A DNA stretch of 64,000 bases, from assembly GCF_037120725.1 (NCBI RefSeq), contig NZ_JBBAXC010000007.1, forward strand, positions 124,001-188,000, read 5' to 3'. Of the stretch, positions 1-8,530 are shown one piece after another (position 1 is the first letter of the stretch; the number at the start of each line of letters is the position of its first letter). Under the pieces are notes generated by a model. The model was not told the DNA's origin. It ran no database searches and worked only from the letters and a program-made list of their open reading frames with translations. The stretch is from Bacillus spongiae (GTDB lineage Bacteria; Bacillota; Bacilli; Bacillales; Bacillaceae_K). A program made the position numbers and the translations under genes.

Positions 1-334
1 CTAAAATGGCCTTTGTAACTTCCTTACTATTATGACTTACTTGAAAGGAGTGATGGTCTAGAAATGACTGAATTTCTTCTTTGGATAATTCTTGTAATTT
101 TGATAGGACATCACTTAACAGTGCTTGTTTATTAACCATGTAATCAAAATACAGTAGCTTAATTTCTACATGAGGGTAGGACTTAAGCGTCATATCGTCG
201 CAATCCGTGAATTGTTCATATATATGGGGAAACGTCGGTGGTTTATTGTCTTCTTCGTCTTTTGCTTTTTGCTTGCTCCACTCTGATTCATGCTTTTTAT
301 CATTTTTCAACCATCGCTTTATAATAGAAAACAT
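1..334 (-). CDS. GerA-family spore germination protein, N-terminal part (runs off the window)
   Basis: The reading frame opens at an ATG (positions 334-332) behind GAGGTG and stays open to the window edge, giving about 111 residues. The start is basic and hydrophilic, and is followed by a stretch containing DDMTLKSYPHVEIKLLYFDY, typical of the cytoplasmic N-terminal domain of GerAA/YndD-type germinant receptor A subunits. The gene lies 42 bases downstream of a GerB-type permease on the same strand, so the two are probably one operon. In the family, the A, B and C subunits form a receptor in the inner spore membrane that triggers germination. The membrane domain lies outside the window, so nutrient specificity cannot be judged. 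Confidence 0.8.
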   Translation of the reverse strand, partial: MFSIIKRWLKNDKKHESEWSKQKAKDEEDNKPPTFPHIYEQFTDCDDMTLKSYPHVEIKLLYFDYMVNKQALLSDVLSKLQELSKEEIQSFLDHHSFQVSHNSKEVTKAIL

Positions 335-376
335 TTTCTTCACCTCACGTAAATTGATTTTTGATTATGACGTTAG

Positions 377-1456
377 TCATGTTCTAAGTCTATGAACAAT
401 ATTCGAAATCCCCATTAGAAGAAGTATAAAGATAGGGAGGCCAAAGGCCACTATAATCCCACCTGAACCGATAATCATAATCCATTTTTCAACTTCTCTA
501 GTAATTTTAATGAAAAGCGTCAGAATAAAGGCAATGATTAGTAAAATCAAAATGGAAAAGCGAGAAGATAATTTAGGAATGGCTTGTTTAAAAAATTGGT
601 CTGCTCCCCAAAAGTAGAGGATAATCGTAACAAGGACCTCAAAGATAAATAAATGAAAAATCATTCCTTCAATTCTTTCAAGAAAGGGAAGCTCGATATA
701 CTCAAACATTGTTAATAAAGGAAACGTGTCATTAAGCAGCTGAGGGAAACTAAAGAAACCAAAGGCAATAAAACAAGTGATTAAATAAATAAACGTAATT
801 AATAGATGCCCAAATAACACAGGTTTATAGGCAGATTTCTTTTTTGTCAGGTAAGGAATGAGTAGTAACGAAAGCTCATATCCTAAAAAGGAAAAGTAAA
901 CTTGTAAACCACCCGTAAAGAGACTAGTCTCTCCTTCAAAGATAAATGAGGTGAGTCGAGTAAGTCTAAACTCCGCAAGCGGAAATAATAATATTAATGC
1001 AATGACGATAGTTGCCATGAAAATAACGGTTGTTCTCGCAATATGGACAATCCCACTCCGAACGAGCCAATAAGTCAAAATAAGTGCCATAATAACAAAT
1101 ACGGATGTAGGCATTGTAGGGTAGTATAATAAGCGCAAAATAAGTTCAAAATCTTTTGCAATAAGAACGGCAAGACAGCTCCATAACAATGCTATCGCTA
1201 TATATATAGGGAAAAGCAATAGCTTCGGAATAGACTTTTCTAATAGTTGAAAGATGGTACGATCCTTTCCAAAATGAAAGACCAAACCGATAAGCAGAAT
1301 ATTAAGCACACCGATGAAAGAAACGAACAAGAGGGCTATCCAGCCATTCGTACCAAATGCCTCTGCTACAATTCGAGGTAAGGTAAAAATGCTAATACCA
1401 ACTTGGATCATATAAATAATAATGGCCAATTGATAACGATGAATTTTCTCCTGCAT
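377..1456 (-). CDS. GerB-family spore germination permease (B subunit)
   Basis: This is a protein of about 359 residues with roughly ten hydrophobic segments and the APC-superfamily pattern of endospore germination permeases; the N-terminus MQEKIHRYQLAIIIYMIQVG is characteristic. A longer frame opens at 1483, but the ATG at 1456 is preceded by GAGGAG at good spacing and matches the usual family start, so it was chosen. In germinant receptors the B subunit sits in the inner spore membrane and takes part in germinant recognition. It is followed directly by the A-type subunit gene. A C-subunit lipoprotein would be expected beyond the left edge. Family assignment is secure; the ligand is unknown. 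Confidence 0.9.
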   Translation of the reverse strand: MQEKIHRYQLAIIIYMIQVGISIFTLPRIVAEAFGTNGWIALLFVSFIGVLNILLIGLVFHFGKDRTIFQLLEKSIPKLLLFPIYIAIALLWSCLAVLIAKDFELILRLLYYPTMPTSVFVIMALILTYWLVRSGIVHIARTTVIFMATIVIALILLFPLAEFRLTRLTSFIFEGETSLFTGGLQVYFSFLGYELSLLLIPYLTKKKSAYKPVLFGHLLITFIYLITCFIAFGFFSFPQLLNDTFPLLTMFEYIELPFLERIEGMIFHLFIFEVLVTIILYFWGADQFFKQAIPKLSSRFSILILLIIAFILTLFIKITREVEKWIMIIGSGGIIVAFGLPIFILLLMGISNIVHRLRT

Positions 1457-1620
1457 GGCGGGTCTCCTCAAAATGAAATACATTTAGTCCATAACAGTGT
1501 TTAGTATGGGGGAAAGCGAGAAAAATATTCTAGTTTAAGTGATTCCTTATCAAGTAAATTCCTACTTAATGGAGAGAGACCCTTCAGCAAAAAAGGGTAT
1601 CTCATTTACTAGAAGCCAAC

Positions 1621-1660
1621 AAAAAATCCGTATTCCTCTCATGAAGGAATACGGATTTAT
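1621..1660 (-). terminator. Rho-independent terminator of the TetR gene
   Basis: A 13-base-pair stem (AAATCCGTATTCC with its complement, loop of about 9) is followed on the minus strand by a run of six T. It lies about 85 bases beyond the TetR stop codon. A second, weaker GAGA-CCCTT stem follows at about 1570-1600. Confidence 0.8.
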
Positions 1661-1742
1661 AATTAATCCTCGTAGAATTTTAGCAATAAATTAACGGTGT
1701 TGCTGATGGGCTCTTGTTCTGTTTGTAACGATTAGAATTCAC

Positions 1743-2339
1743 TCATCGTTTTAACCCTTGAGTAAATATTTGGATAAAGGTGTCAACGGCTTCTTCTCGT
1801 GTAACGGTTGTAAATTTATTCTCAAAACGTGAACGGACGACAAGGATTCCGATAATGCTTGAAATAACGTTATAGGTAATGGCTTCAGAGTTCAATGGAA
1901 GGTGTATCTTTTCCTTTTCTTTCATTACATCAAAGTATTCGATTAACAAATCACATAGGTCTTCAGGGATTAACGTATCAATTTTGTCTTTAAATTCTTT
2001 TTCTCTTAGTAAAATGCTAATTAACTTTCGATTTTTTATGAAAGTGTTTAAAATGATGAAAATGATTTCTTTTAAATCGCTTTCTACTTCATACTTTGCT
2101 TCTGTTTCAAGAAAATGTTTCATTTTAGGTATATCAAAGTGAAGCATTTTAATACTCTCAATTAAAATGTTTTCTTTGTTTTGAAAGTGCCTGACAACCG
2201 TCATTTCCGATACTTGTGCTTCTTGAGCAATGGTTAAGAGAGTGGTTGCTTTATACCCTTTCTCGGATAGGAGCTTAATGGAGGCTTCTAATATTTTTTC
2301 ACGAGTATCCTGTTTCGTATGGTTCTTTTTATTTGTCAT
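1743..2339 (-). CDS. TetR/AcrR-family transcriptional regulator
   Basis: This 198-residue protein starts with a classic TetR helix-turn-helix domain: TREKILEASIKLLSEKGYKATTLLTIAQEAQVSEMTVVRHFQNKENIL, about residues 12-57. The remaining two thirds are helical and variable, as expected of the ligand-binding and dimerisation domain. AAAGGA lies about 11 bases before the ATG. The flanking genes read the same way but are separated by terminators, so the gene appears monocistronic and no target gene can be named from context. The family usually represses an efflux or catabolic gene. The effector is unknown. Confidence 0.85.
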   Translation of the reverse strand: MTNKKNHTKQDTREKILEASIKLLSEKGYKATTLLTIAQEAQVSEMTVVRHFQNKENILIESIKMLHFDIPKMKHFLETEAKYEVESDLKEIIFIILNTFIKNRKLISILLREKEFKDKIDTLIPEDLCDLLIEYFDVMKEKEKIHLPLNSEAITYNVISSIIGILVVRSRFENKFTTVTREEAVDTFIQIFTQGLKR

Positions 2340-2819
2340 AGAACGTAGTCCTTTCTTTATTGTCTATCTTGATGAGTAAAAGACCTTTGCGAGTGAGGCA
2401 TCTACTTTCATTTTACTAGAAAACGCTATCATTATTCAAAGCCTTTTCCAATAGTAACCCCCCTGCTTAAGTATAACAGGGGGGGTTTGCTTGTCTAGTT
2501 ATGAAGAGAATGCTTCTTTAATGACTTGTTTGGAATTAAAAAGCCCCATAACAAGAATCATGGGTGTCCAAAGCTCTGTCCCATTTTCGATTCATTTAAA
2601 TAGTGGGGGACAAAAGCTATGTAAAATATCAGTACATACGAGACTACTACACAGTCCTGTTTTAGTATTGGTCATAGTATATACTGAAAAGGCAAATCTT
2701 CCATACATATTCTTATACATCTCTCTAATTAAAGTGAGTTTTATCTTTATTGGATGCCATACTAATAAAAGGGAGGTAGAACGGCTTATATCTTATACAG
2801 CGGAGAATGAAAGATCATT
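2340..2819. other. Intergenic stretch with terminator and a possible gene remnant
   Basis: No convincing gene is present. A strong GC hairpin (AACCCCCCTG with its complement) sits at about 2454-2486. Just right of it, on the minus strand, about 30 codons end at 2499 and encode a protein-like string containing TELWTPMILVMGLFNSKQV, but the frame is closed by a stop only 30 codons upstream. This may be the 3' end of a decayed membrane-protein gene with its terminator still in place. The plus-strand open frame at 2491-2823 has no ribosome binding site and no family resemblance. Confidence 0.35.
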
Positions 2820-2912
2820 CTAGTAGAAGAAACATGCACAGCCCACAATAATCAACAATATGAATAACACCACGATTAACACGAAGTTATTTTTATGACC
2901 ATAGTCGCCCAT
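2820..2912 (-). CDS. YjcZ-family sporulation mini-protein
   Basis: This is a 30-residue protein: a short polar start (MGDYGHKNN) followed by a single hydrophobic helix FVLIVVLFILLIIVGCACFF. This is the pattern of the YjcZ family of tiny sporulation proteins in Bacillaceae, which end in a VLFILLIIVG-type membrane segment. The ATG at 2912 has a near-perfect AAAGGAGG site 7-8 bases upstream. The gene is too short for most gene callers. Family members are spore or forespore associated and their molecular role is poorly known. It stands alone, with no partner gene next to it. Confidence 0.85.
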   Translation of the reverse strand: MGDYGHKNNFVLIVVLFILLIIVGCACFFY

Positions 2913-2959
2913 TATATTGCCTCCTTTCTGGAGTATGGAAGATTAGCATATAATATAGT

Positions 2960-2982
2960 ATGCAAATAAGTCATATTTGCAT
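2960..2982. repeat. Inverted repeat, 9-bp arms, between the YjcZ gene and dbpA
   Basis: ATGCAAATA and TATTTGCAT are separated by AGTCA. This could be an operator or part of the helicase 5' leader. No matching protein is known to me. Confidence 0.35.
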
Positions 2983-3196
2983 GGACAAACAACTAATTTA
3001 AGAGAATTTTCTACTTTTTTATGGAAGAAAAACCTCTTTACTGTTAATAGCTATTACATAATAGAAGAAAATACTAACGATAATGCGGTTCTCATTCTGA
3101 TAAAAAACGATCTTTGCATGAAAGACAGCTTTAGTATTCTATGTTTAGCCGTCCATTTTGAGTAGAAAAAAGAGATGAAAAAAATGAGGGTTTGAG

Positions 3197-4642
3197 ATGA
3201 GTAGAAAAAGTTTTCAACAGTATGATTTAAGTAAAGAAATTAAAAAGGCCTTATTAAATTTAGGATTTGAATCTCCTACTGAAGTACAGGAAAAAGTCGT
3301 GCCAGTTGCATTAGAAAAACGTGATTTAGTGGTAAAGTCTCCTACAGGAAGTGGAAAGACAGCTGCCTTTAGTATCCCTATTTGTGAGCTGGTAGAGTGG
3401 GAAGAAAATAAGCCGCAAGCCCTAATACTAACACCAACGAGGGAGCTTGCCGCTCAAGTAAATGAAGATATCACGAATATTGGTAGGTATAAACGAATAA
3501 AAGCGACCTCCTTATATGGGAGACAATCTTTCGAAAGACAAAAAATAGAATTAAAACAAAAAAACCATGTCGTAGTAGGTACACCTGGTCGAGTATTGGA
3601 TCATATCGAAAAAGGAACTTTCGTGTTGGACCGTCTTCATTATGTTGTAATAGATGAAGCGGATGAGATGCTGAATCGGGGGTTTATCGACCAAGTTGAA
3701 GCAATTATTCGGAAACTACCGTTAAATAGAGTGACCTTTACTTTTTCTGCAACGATTGACGAAGAGGTAGAAGCTCTATGTCATAAATATATGAAGCGAC
3801 CACTAAATATAGAGGTGAACAAAAATGGTCTTACGACAAATCGAATTTCGCACTCGTATTTACAGGTGAGAGAAGAAGAAAAGCTCGATCTTCTTCAGGG
3901 GATAACGACAGTAGAAAATGCAGATAGTTGCATGATTTTCTGCCGAACGAAAGAGAAAGTAGATACTGTTTACAAGAAACTAGCTGACCACCATTATCCA
4001 GTAAGGAAAATTCATGGAGGAATGGTTCAGGAGGATCGGTTTGCTGTCATGAATCAGTTTAAAAGGGGTAAATTCCGTTATTTAGTCGCTACAGATATTG
4101 CTGCAAGAGGAATTGATGTGGATAGCATCACGCATGTCATTAATTATGACCTTCCCCTTGAAAAGGAACGTTATGTTCATCGAATCGGTCGAACAGGTAG
4201 GATGGGCAAGAATGGAAAAGCGATTACATTTCTTACGCCAGGTGAACAAAATTATATGGATGAAATAGAAGAATATGTAGGGTTTACTATACCAAAAATG
4301 CTCCCCCCAACTGAACAGGAAGTAGCTAATGCAAAAACTGACTTTGAACGGAAGATTCATTCGAATCCAAAGTTAAAAACGGCAAAACACGAAACATTTA
4401 ATAATGAAATCATGAAATTATATTTTAATGGTGGAAAGAAAAAGAAGTTGAGAGCCATCGATTTTGTAGGGACGATTGCCAAAATTAAAGGAGTGTCAGT
4501 AGCGGATATTGGAATCATTACCATTCAGGAAAATTTAACCTACGTAGATATTCTAAATGGAAAAGGTTCGCTAGTACTACGTGAAATGAAAACGAAGACG
4601 ATTAAAGGAAAGCAATTAAAAGTTCACCAGGCAAAAAAATAG
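3197..4642 (+). CDS. dbpA: DEAD-box ATP-dependent RNA helicase DbpA/YxiN
   Basis: This 481-residue protein carries all core helicase motifs: Q-motif and PTEVQ (residues 27-31), Walker [29 protein letters not shown], and HRIGRTGR. The last 75 or so residues form an RNA-binding domain like that of B. subtilis YxiN and E. coli DbpA, which recognises hairpin 92 of 23S rRNA. Length matches YxiN (479). It is expected to help large ribosomal subunit assembly in the cytoplasm. The start has GAGGG about 8 bases upstream. A terminator follows the gene, so it is a single unit. There is an AT-rich leader of up to about 280 bases before it. Confidence 0.93.
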   Translation: MSRKSFQQYDLSKEIKKALLNLGFESPTEVQEKVVPVALEKRDLVVKSPTGSGKTAAFSIPICELVEWEENKPQALILTPTRELAAQVNEDITNIGRYKRIKATSLYGRQSFERQKIELKQKNHVVVGTPGRVLDHIEKGTFVLDRLHYVVIDEADEMLNRGFIDQVEAIIRKLPLNRVTFTFSATIDEEVEALCHKYMKRPLNIEVNKNGLTTNRISHSYLQVREEEKLDLLQGITTVENADSCMIFCRTKEKVDTVYKKLADHHYPVRKIHGGMVQEDRFAVMNQFKRGKFRYLVATDIAARGIDVDSITHVINYDLPLEKERYVHRIGRTGRMGKNGKAITFLTPGEQNYMDEIEEYVGFTIPKMLPPTEQEVANAKTDFERKIHSNPKLKTAKHETFNNEIMKLYFNGGKKKKLRAIDFVGTIAKIKGVSVADIGIITIQENLTYVDILNGKGSLVLREMKTKTIKGKQLKVHQAKK

Positions 4643-4683
4643 ATTGATCTAAGCGTGCATGCTTGTAGGCGTTTTTTATTAAG

Positions 4684-4714
4684 AGTGAATAGCTGAATAC
4701 TATTCACTTTTTTT
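4684..4714 (+). terminator. Terminator after dbpA
   Basis: The stem AGTGAATAG / CTATTCACT has a 7-base loop and is followed by seven T. Confidence 0.85.
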
Positions 4715-5075
4715 AAATTGAATGATTAGAACTATTTCTTTAGGAACAAAAACATCCGACAACAAATGACAAAGACGCTTTTTCATTTCTGTTACGATAG
4801 GAATGATTGTACAACAGTCAGGCATCAATAAAAAGGTTAAACCGTACATCGTAAGGACTGGTGACGAAAGGGAAAGGTAACAAAAATGTACCGGTAAGTG
4901 TCCACCACCTGCATTGTGGCTAGTCTTTAGTTATTATCGTGATTATTATACAAAGAAAGGGAATCTATCCTATTGAACAACATCGAGGAGTGGGTCTGTC
5001 ATACACGTGCACAAAATGACAGGTTCCAGAAATTGAGTGGTGCTACACTTGATATTGAAGGAGGGATGAGAACCG
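4715..5075 (+). promoter_or_regulatory. Long structured leader upstream of the AraC/GyrI regulator
   Basis: About 360 bases carry no ordinary gene. At about 4841-4900, ACCGTACAT can pair with ATGTACCGGT (one bulge), and a GGAC inside that loop can pair with GTCC just outside it. CCAC/GTGG forms another small stem near 4905-4922. The purine-rich tract GACGAAAGGGAAAGG is exposed between them. It matches none of the riboswitch consensus sequences I know (S-box, T-box, lysine, FMN, TPP, cobalamin, guanidine, c-di-GMP, fluoride). A 42-codon open frame lies at 4973-5101 and overlaps the regulator start. A regulatory leader is possible but unproven. Confidence 0.3.
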
Positions 5076-5101
5076 GTGGAAATGTTGAAAAGGATGAATG
5101 A
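4973..5101 (+). CDS. Possible small upstream ORF overlapping the AraC-type gene
   Basis: There are 42 codons from TTG to TGA, starting LNNIEEWVCHTRAQNDRF, with AAAGGG about 10 bases before the start. Its last 26 bases overlap the start of the downstream regulator in another frame, and it contains the GGAGGG site of that gene. This layout would suit a leader peptide that couples its translation to the regulator. No homologue is recognised, so it may be chance. Confidence 0.25.
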   Translation: MNNIEEWVCHTRAQNDRFQKLSGATLDIEGGMRTGGNVEKDE

Positions 5102-5930
5102 TTGTATTCAATATATCGAGGAACATTTAGATCAAACGATTGATTTGGATGAATTAGCACGTTTGTCAACTAGTTCAAAATTTCACTTTCAACGATTATT
5201 TCTCTTACTTACAGGTTATACTCTCGCTGAGTATATACGTAAACGGAGGCTAACGTTAGCTGCACAAGCGCTTATGAATTCAGAAGTCAAGGTCATTGAT
5301 GTGGCACTAACATATGGTTACGAAACACCTGAGTCATTTTCAAAAGCTTTTCGTAAAGCTCATGGTGTGTCACCTTCTCAAGTGAAGGGTCCTGGTACGA
5401 CATTGAAGGCGTTTCCCCGCATCTCCTTTCAAATATCATTAAAAGGAGAAAGTGAAATGAATTACAAAGTAGTTGAAAAAGAAGCGTTTAAAGTCATTGG
5501 GAAAAGTAAACGAATTTCATCCGTAGATGGACGTAATTTAAAGGAAATTCCAATGTTTTGGGATGAGGTTGTGAGTGAAGGTGTTATTGATCGCATATGT
5601 AATGTAGCTGGAACTGACGATACGGTTGGTGTATGTATGGAGTTTGACGATCAACATAATGAATTTACGTATGTGATTGGTGCGGAAACAGTCAAGTCCC
5701 AGAAGGAATTTGAAGAGAAAGAAATTCCTGCTAGAACTTGGGCAGTGTTTGAATCGGTAGGAGCTATGCCAGATGCCATTCAAGGGGTATGGAAACGAAT
5801 CTACTCTGAATGGTTTCCTTCAACCGGGTATGAGCATGCGGGAGGACCGGAGCTTGAACTATACCCTCCAGGAAACCCGAATGACCCGAATTATCGTTGT
5901 GAAGTATGGATTCCGATTCAAAAAAAATAG
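5076..5930 (+). CDS. AraC-family regulator with GyrI-like effector-binding domain
   Basis: This 284-residue protein has two domains. Residues 1-105 form an AraC/XylS double helix-turn-helix (NDCIQYIEEHLDQTIDLDELAR, then YGYETPESFSKAFRKAHGVSPSQ). Residues 125-284 resemble the GyrI/Rob/BmrR C-terminal small-molecule-binding domain, ending in a CEVWIPIQKK-type strand. Such proteins (Rob, YdeE-like) sense amphipathic drugs or bile-type compounds and activate export or detoxification. The GTG start at 5076 has GGAGGG 11 bases upstream and gives the usual MEMLKRMN family start. No target gene lies adjacent on the same strand. Confidence 0.88.
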   Translation: MEMLKRMNDCIQYIEEHLDQTIDLDELARLSTSSKFHFQRLFLLLTGYTLAEYIRKRRLTLAAQALMNSEVKVIDVALTYGYETPESFSKAFRKAHGVSPSQVKGPGTTLKAFPRISFQISLKGESEMNYKVVEKEAFKVIGKSKRISSVDGRNLKEIPMFWDEVVSEGVIDRICNVAGTDDTVGVCMEFDDQHNEFTYVIGAETVKSQKEFEEKEIPARTWAVFESVGAMPDAIQGVWKRIYSEWFPSTGYEHAGGPELELYPPGNPNDPNYRCEVWIPIQKK

Positions 5931-6023
5931 TTTGTCTTTAAAGCTGCTGTACTTTTAGTGCTCTTCCTAGAAAGAAGTCGTATGATGGAGCTTGGACGGC
6001 AGAATGTGAATTAGTGTTAAAGT

Positions 6024-6053
6024 AAAAAAGGAAGCATGATTTGCTTCCTTTTT
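6024..6053. terminator. Bidirectional terminator between the AraC-type gene and dacA
   Basis: GGAAGCA / TGCTTCC is flanked by an A-run on the left and a T-run on the right, so it can end both convergent transcripts. Confidence 0.85.
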
Positions 6054-7358
6054 CTAAAAGAATTTTTTAAATAGTTCTTGAATGGATCGAAAAAAACGAG
6101 TAATCCAACTTTCCTCCTTAACAGATTCAGCCGCATACACATTTATACGATAATTTTCGTTTGGCTTTTCAATAATATACTCATCTGTACTAGGGTGCTG
6201 AAGAGTCATCTCGCCTATTTTTTCTCCTTTTTCGACAGGAGCTTTCAGCTTCCCTTCTTCGGTAAGCTTTTCTTCATCCATAACAAGGTTTAATAGCATT
6301 TTATCCTTCTTTGTTAAATTCATTCTAATGTTAAGCGTTTCATCTGAGTAATAGTTGATACTAGTGACTTTCCCACCGGAAACTTGGATTACTCGTTCTT
6401 GGGGACTTTGGTAGTCATCCAGTGTAAATTCAATGGCTCCATGCTCGTTAAAGCCGTAATCTAACAGCTGAGTGGTTTGGAGAAAACGATCGATACTACT
6501 TGGTTGGTTTTGGTCATCTTTAGCGTTCATAATAACGGTGATATAACGGATGCCATTTTTCAGGGCGGTACCTGTGAAGGTAGGCCCAGCAAATGGTGTG
6601 GTACCTGTTTTAAGTCCGTCCATTCCTTCATAAGCATATGGGAACCCTTTAAGCATGATATTTGTATTTTCCATCAAAAACGCTTCCGCTGTTCCTTCTC
6701 GAAATGTTTTAGTTGGAAGGCTTGCTGTTTCTAATACTTCAGGGAAATCGCGAATTAAGTGATACGCAAGAGTTGCTGTGTCTTGGGCGGATAACATGTT
6801 TTCATCATGTAAGCCAGTACCCTCTGGGTGAAGGCCCATCATATCTTCGTTACTAAGTCCAGTTGAATTTACGAATTGATAGTGTTTAAGGTTGAGAGTT
6901 TCTGCTTTTTCATTCATCATTTCGACGAACTCACCCTCTGATCCTCCCACCATCTCGGAAAGAGCAATGGAAGCCCCGTTGGCAGATTTAATCACCATCG
7001 CTTCATATAATTCTTTTACAGAATAAGCCTCACCTTTCTGGAGCGGGACATTACTTAGTCCAGGTGTATTCGCCAACGTATACACTTTTTCACTCGCTGT
7101 ATACGTATCATCCCAGGAGATTTTTCCAGTGTGAATCGCTTCTAGGACAAGGTATTCTGTCATCATTTTGGTCATACTTGCGATGCCAAGTGGCTGATCT
7201 TCATTTTGTTTATATAGAATTTTTCCTGTGTCAGCTTCAACTAAAATCGCTGCATCAGCATTCAGCGCTAAGCTCTCATTCGCCTGTGTGTGATGGGGAA
7301 GAATAAAAGGCGTAATAAGGAAGAGACAAAAAATAAGTATTTTTTTATTCACTTTCAT
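6054..7358 (-). CDS. dacA: D-alanyl-D-alanine carboxypeptidase (PBP5-type, DacA)
   Basis: This 434-residue protein has a signal peptide (about residues 1-26, ending HTQA). The three active-site motifs of serine DD-peptidases are SMTK at 61-64, SAN at 125-127 and KTGT at 250-253. A C-terminal PBP5 beta domain is followed by an amphipathic helix (SWITRFFRSIQELFKKFF) that anchors the enzyme to the outer face of the membrane. Family members remove the terminal D-alanine of peptidoglycan pentapeptides. Length fits vegetative DacA (443 in B. subtilis); sporulation paralogues such as DacB or DacF are shorter. The start has GGGAGG 2-3 bases upstream. It is divergent from nothing and stands between terminators. 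Confidence 0.9.
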   Translation of the reverse strand: MKVNKKILIFCLFLITPFILPHHTQANESLALNADAAILVEADTGKILYKQNEDQPLGIASMTKMMTEYLVLEAIHTGKISWDDTYTASEKVYTLANTPGLSNVPLQKGEAYSVKELYEAMVIKSANGASIALSEMVGGSEGEFVEMMNEKAETLNLKHYQFVNSTGLSNEDMMGLHPEGTGLHDENMLSAQDTATLAYHLIRDFPEVLETASLPTKTFREGTAEAFLMENTNIMLKGFPYAYEGMDGLKTGTTPFAGPTFTGTALKNGIRYITVIMNAKDDQNQPSSIDRFLQTTQLLDYGFNEHGAIEFTLDDYQSPQERVIQVSGGKVTSINYYSDETLNIRMNLTKKDKMLLNLVMDEEKLTEEGKLKAPVEKGEKIGEMTLQHPSTDEYIIEKPNENYRINVYAAESVKEESWITRFFRSIQELFKKFF

Positions 7359-7440
7359 ACCTCCCTCTATTTGGACAACTTTGTTACTGTATCACATTTT
7401 TTAAGGTAGCATAATGAATGCAACTGTAATAGAAAAATGA

Positions 7441-7468
7441 AAAAAGAAGAGCATTTTATTTGCTCTTC
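7441..7468 (-). terminator. Terminator after the LCP gene
   Basis: GAAGAGCA / TGCTCTTC has a 7-base loop. On the minus strand it is followed by a T-rich tract. Confidence 0.75.
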
Positions 7469-7505
7469 TCGGTGGTAAGGCTACTATTTCTTATTGTGAT
7501 TTTTC

Positions 7506-8444
7506 TTATTCATTCAGATCTAAATGTGTTTTTAGTTCATCTTGAACGGCTATGACCTCTTCATCCGGAATGACTAAATACCATACTCCACCAATGGTTT
7601 GCCCTTGTCCCTTTGTGAATGAAATTTGTTCAACAGAGTTCGTTGCTTCTCTGTAATTTTTTTGAACATCCACCATTTCCGAGAAAGTAATATTTGTTTT
7701 TACGTTATTTCCGAGGGCTTCAAAAATATTTTGGAAATTCCATAAGCTAGATACACTTGCCCCTTCATTGATTACACCTTCTATGACTTGGCGCTGGCGG
7801 AGCTGTCGTCCGAAGTCACCACGAGGATCTTCTTTCCGCATTCTTGAGTAAGCTAAAGCTTCTTCTCCGTTTAAATTAAGCGTTCCAACGGGAAAGTTAA
7901 ACCCTTCATAGGAGAAATCTAGGTCATTTTCTACTGTGACACCACCAACTGCATCAACGATATCGCGAAACCCTTCCATATTGATTTGAACAAAGTAATC
8001 AATAGGAATGTCTAAGAAATTCTCTACTGTATCTAAAGACATGTCGACACCACCGAAGGCATAAGCATGGTTGATTTTATCTGTCGTTCCATGGCCGATA
8101 ATTTCTGTATACGTATCTCGAGGAATGCTTAACATTTTTACAGAATTAACCTTTGGGTTAACAGTCAAAACGATCATTGTATCTGACCGACCTTTATCAC
8201 CTTCTCGCTCATCGACACCTAATAGGAGCACAGAGAAAGGTTCCTGTTTAGAAAAAGCTATTTCATCTGTACGTTTAGGGGAAAGGGTACGGTCTGAATC
8301 AGCTTGCATTGATGAAAGAGCTGCATTCAATGAACTATATACAGTAAACAGATAGGCAGCTAGTCCAATAAAGAGGATGCTGAACGTAATAATGAGATAT
8401 TTAATCCATTTTTTCTTCTTTTTTGTATGTTTATCAGATCTCAT
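7506..8444 (-). CDS. LytR-CpsA-Psr (LCP) family wall-polymer ligase
   Basis: This 312-residue protein has a basic cytoplasmic N-terminus (KHTKKKKKW), one membrane helix at about residues 14-34, and an extracellular LCP domain. Signature elements are LLGVDEREGDKGRSDTM, SIPRDTY (the arginine contacts the lipid pyrophosphate in the family) and DKINHAYAFGG. LCP proteins transfer teichoic acids or capsular polymers from a lipid carrier to peptidoglycan. B. subtilis has TagT, TagU and TagV; which one this corresponds to cannot be decided. Three phased direct repeats lie 54-86 bases upstream of the start and may be a regulator site. Confidence 0.9.
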   Translation of the reverse strand: MRSDKHTKKKKKWIKYLIITFSILFIGLAAYLFTVYSSLNAALSSMQADSDRTLSPKRTDEIAFSKQEPFSVLLLGVDEREGDKGRSDTMIVLTVNPKVNSVKMLSIPRDTYTEIIGHGTTDKINHAYAFGGVDMSLDTVENFLDIPIDYFVQINMEGFRDIVDAVGGVTVENDLDFSYEGFNFPVGTLNLNGEEALAYSRMRKEDPRGDFGRQLRQRQVIEGVINEGASVSSLWNFQNIFEALGNNVKTNITFSEMVDVQKNYREATNSVEQISFTKGQGQTIGGVWYLVIPDEEVIAVQDELKTHLDLNE

Positions 8445-8497
8445 AATGATTTATCCTTCCGATAGTATTCACATAATTATATTGTTCAGTTGTTTCT

Positions 8498-8530
8498 TAT
8501 GTGTAGTATATGTGTAGTTTATGTGTTGTA
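8498..8530 (-). promoter_or_regulatory. Three 11-bp phased direct repeats upstream of the LCP gene
   Basis: On the plus strand, TATGTGTAGTA, TATGTGTAGTT and TATGTGTTGTA follow head to tail, each exactly one helical turn. Such phasing is typical of OmpR-family response regulator sites (PhoP and WalR use hexamers with 11-base periodicity). The hexamers TGTAGT/TGTTGT differ from the WalR consensus TGTWAH at one position, so the regulator is not identified. Confidence 0.45.

Noticed and set aside
2491-2823. 110-codon plus-strand open frame
   Set aside because: It begins inside or just after a terminator, has no ribosome binding site and no recognisable composition or motif.
2977-3165. 62-codon plus-strand frame before dbpA
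   Set aside because: No ribosome site and it falls in the AT-rich helicase leader.
4841-4925. Assignment of the leader to a known riboswitch class
   Set aside because: The conserved core sequences of the common classes are not present.
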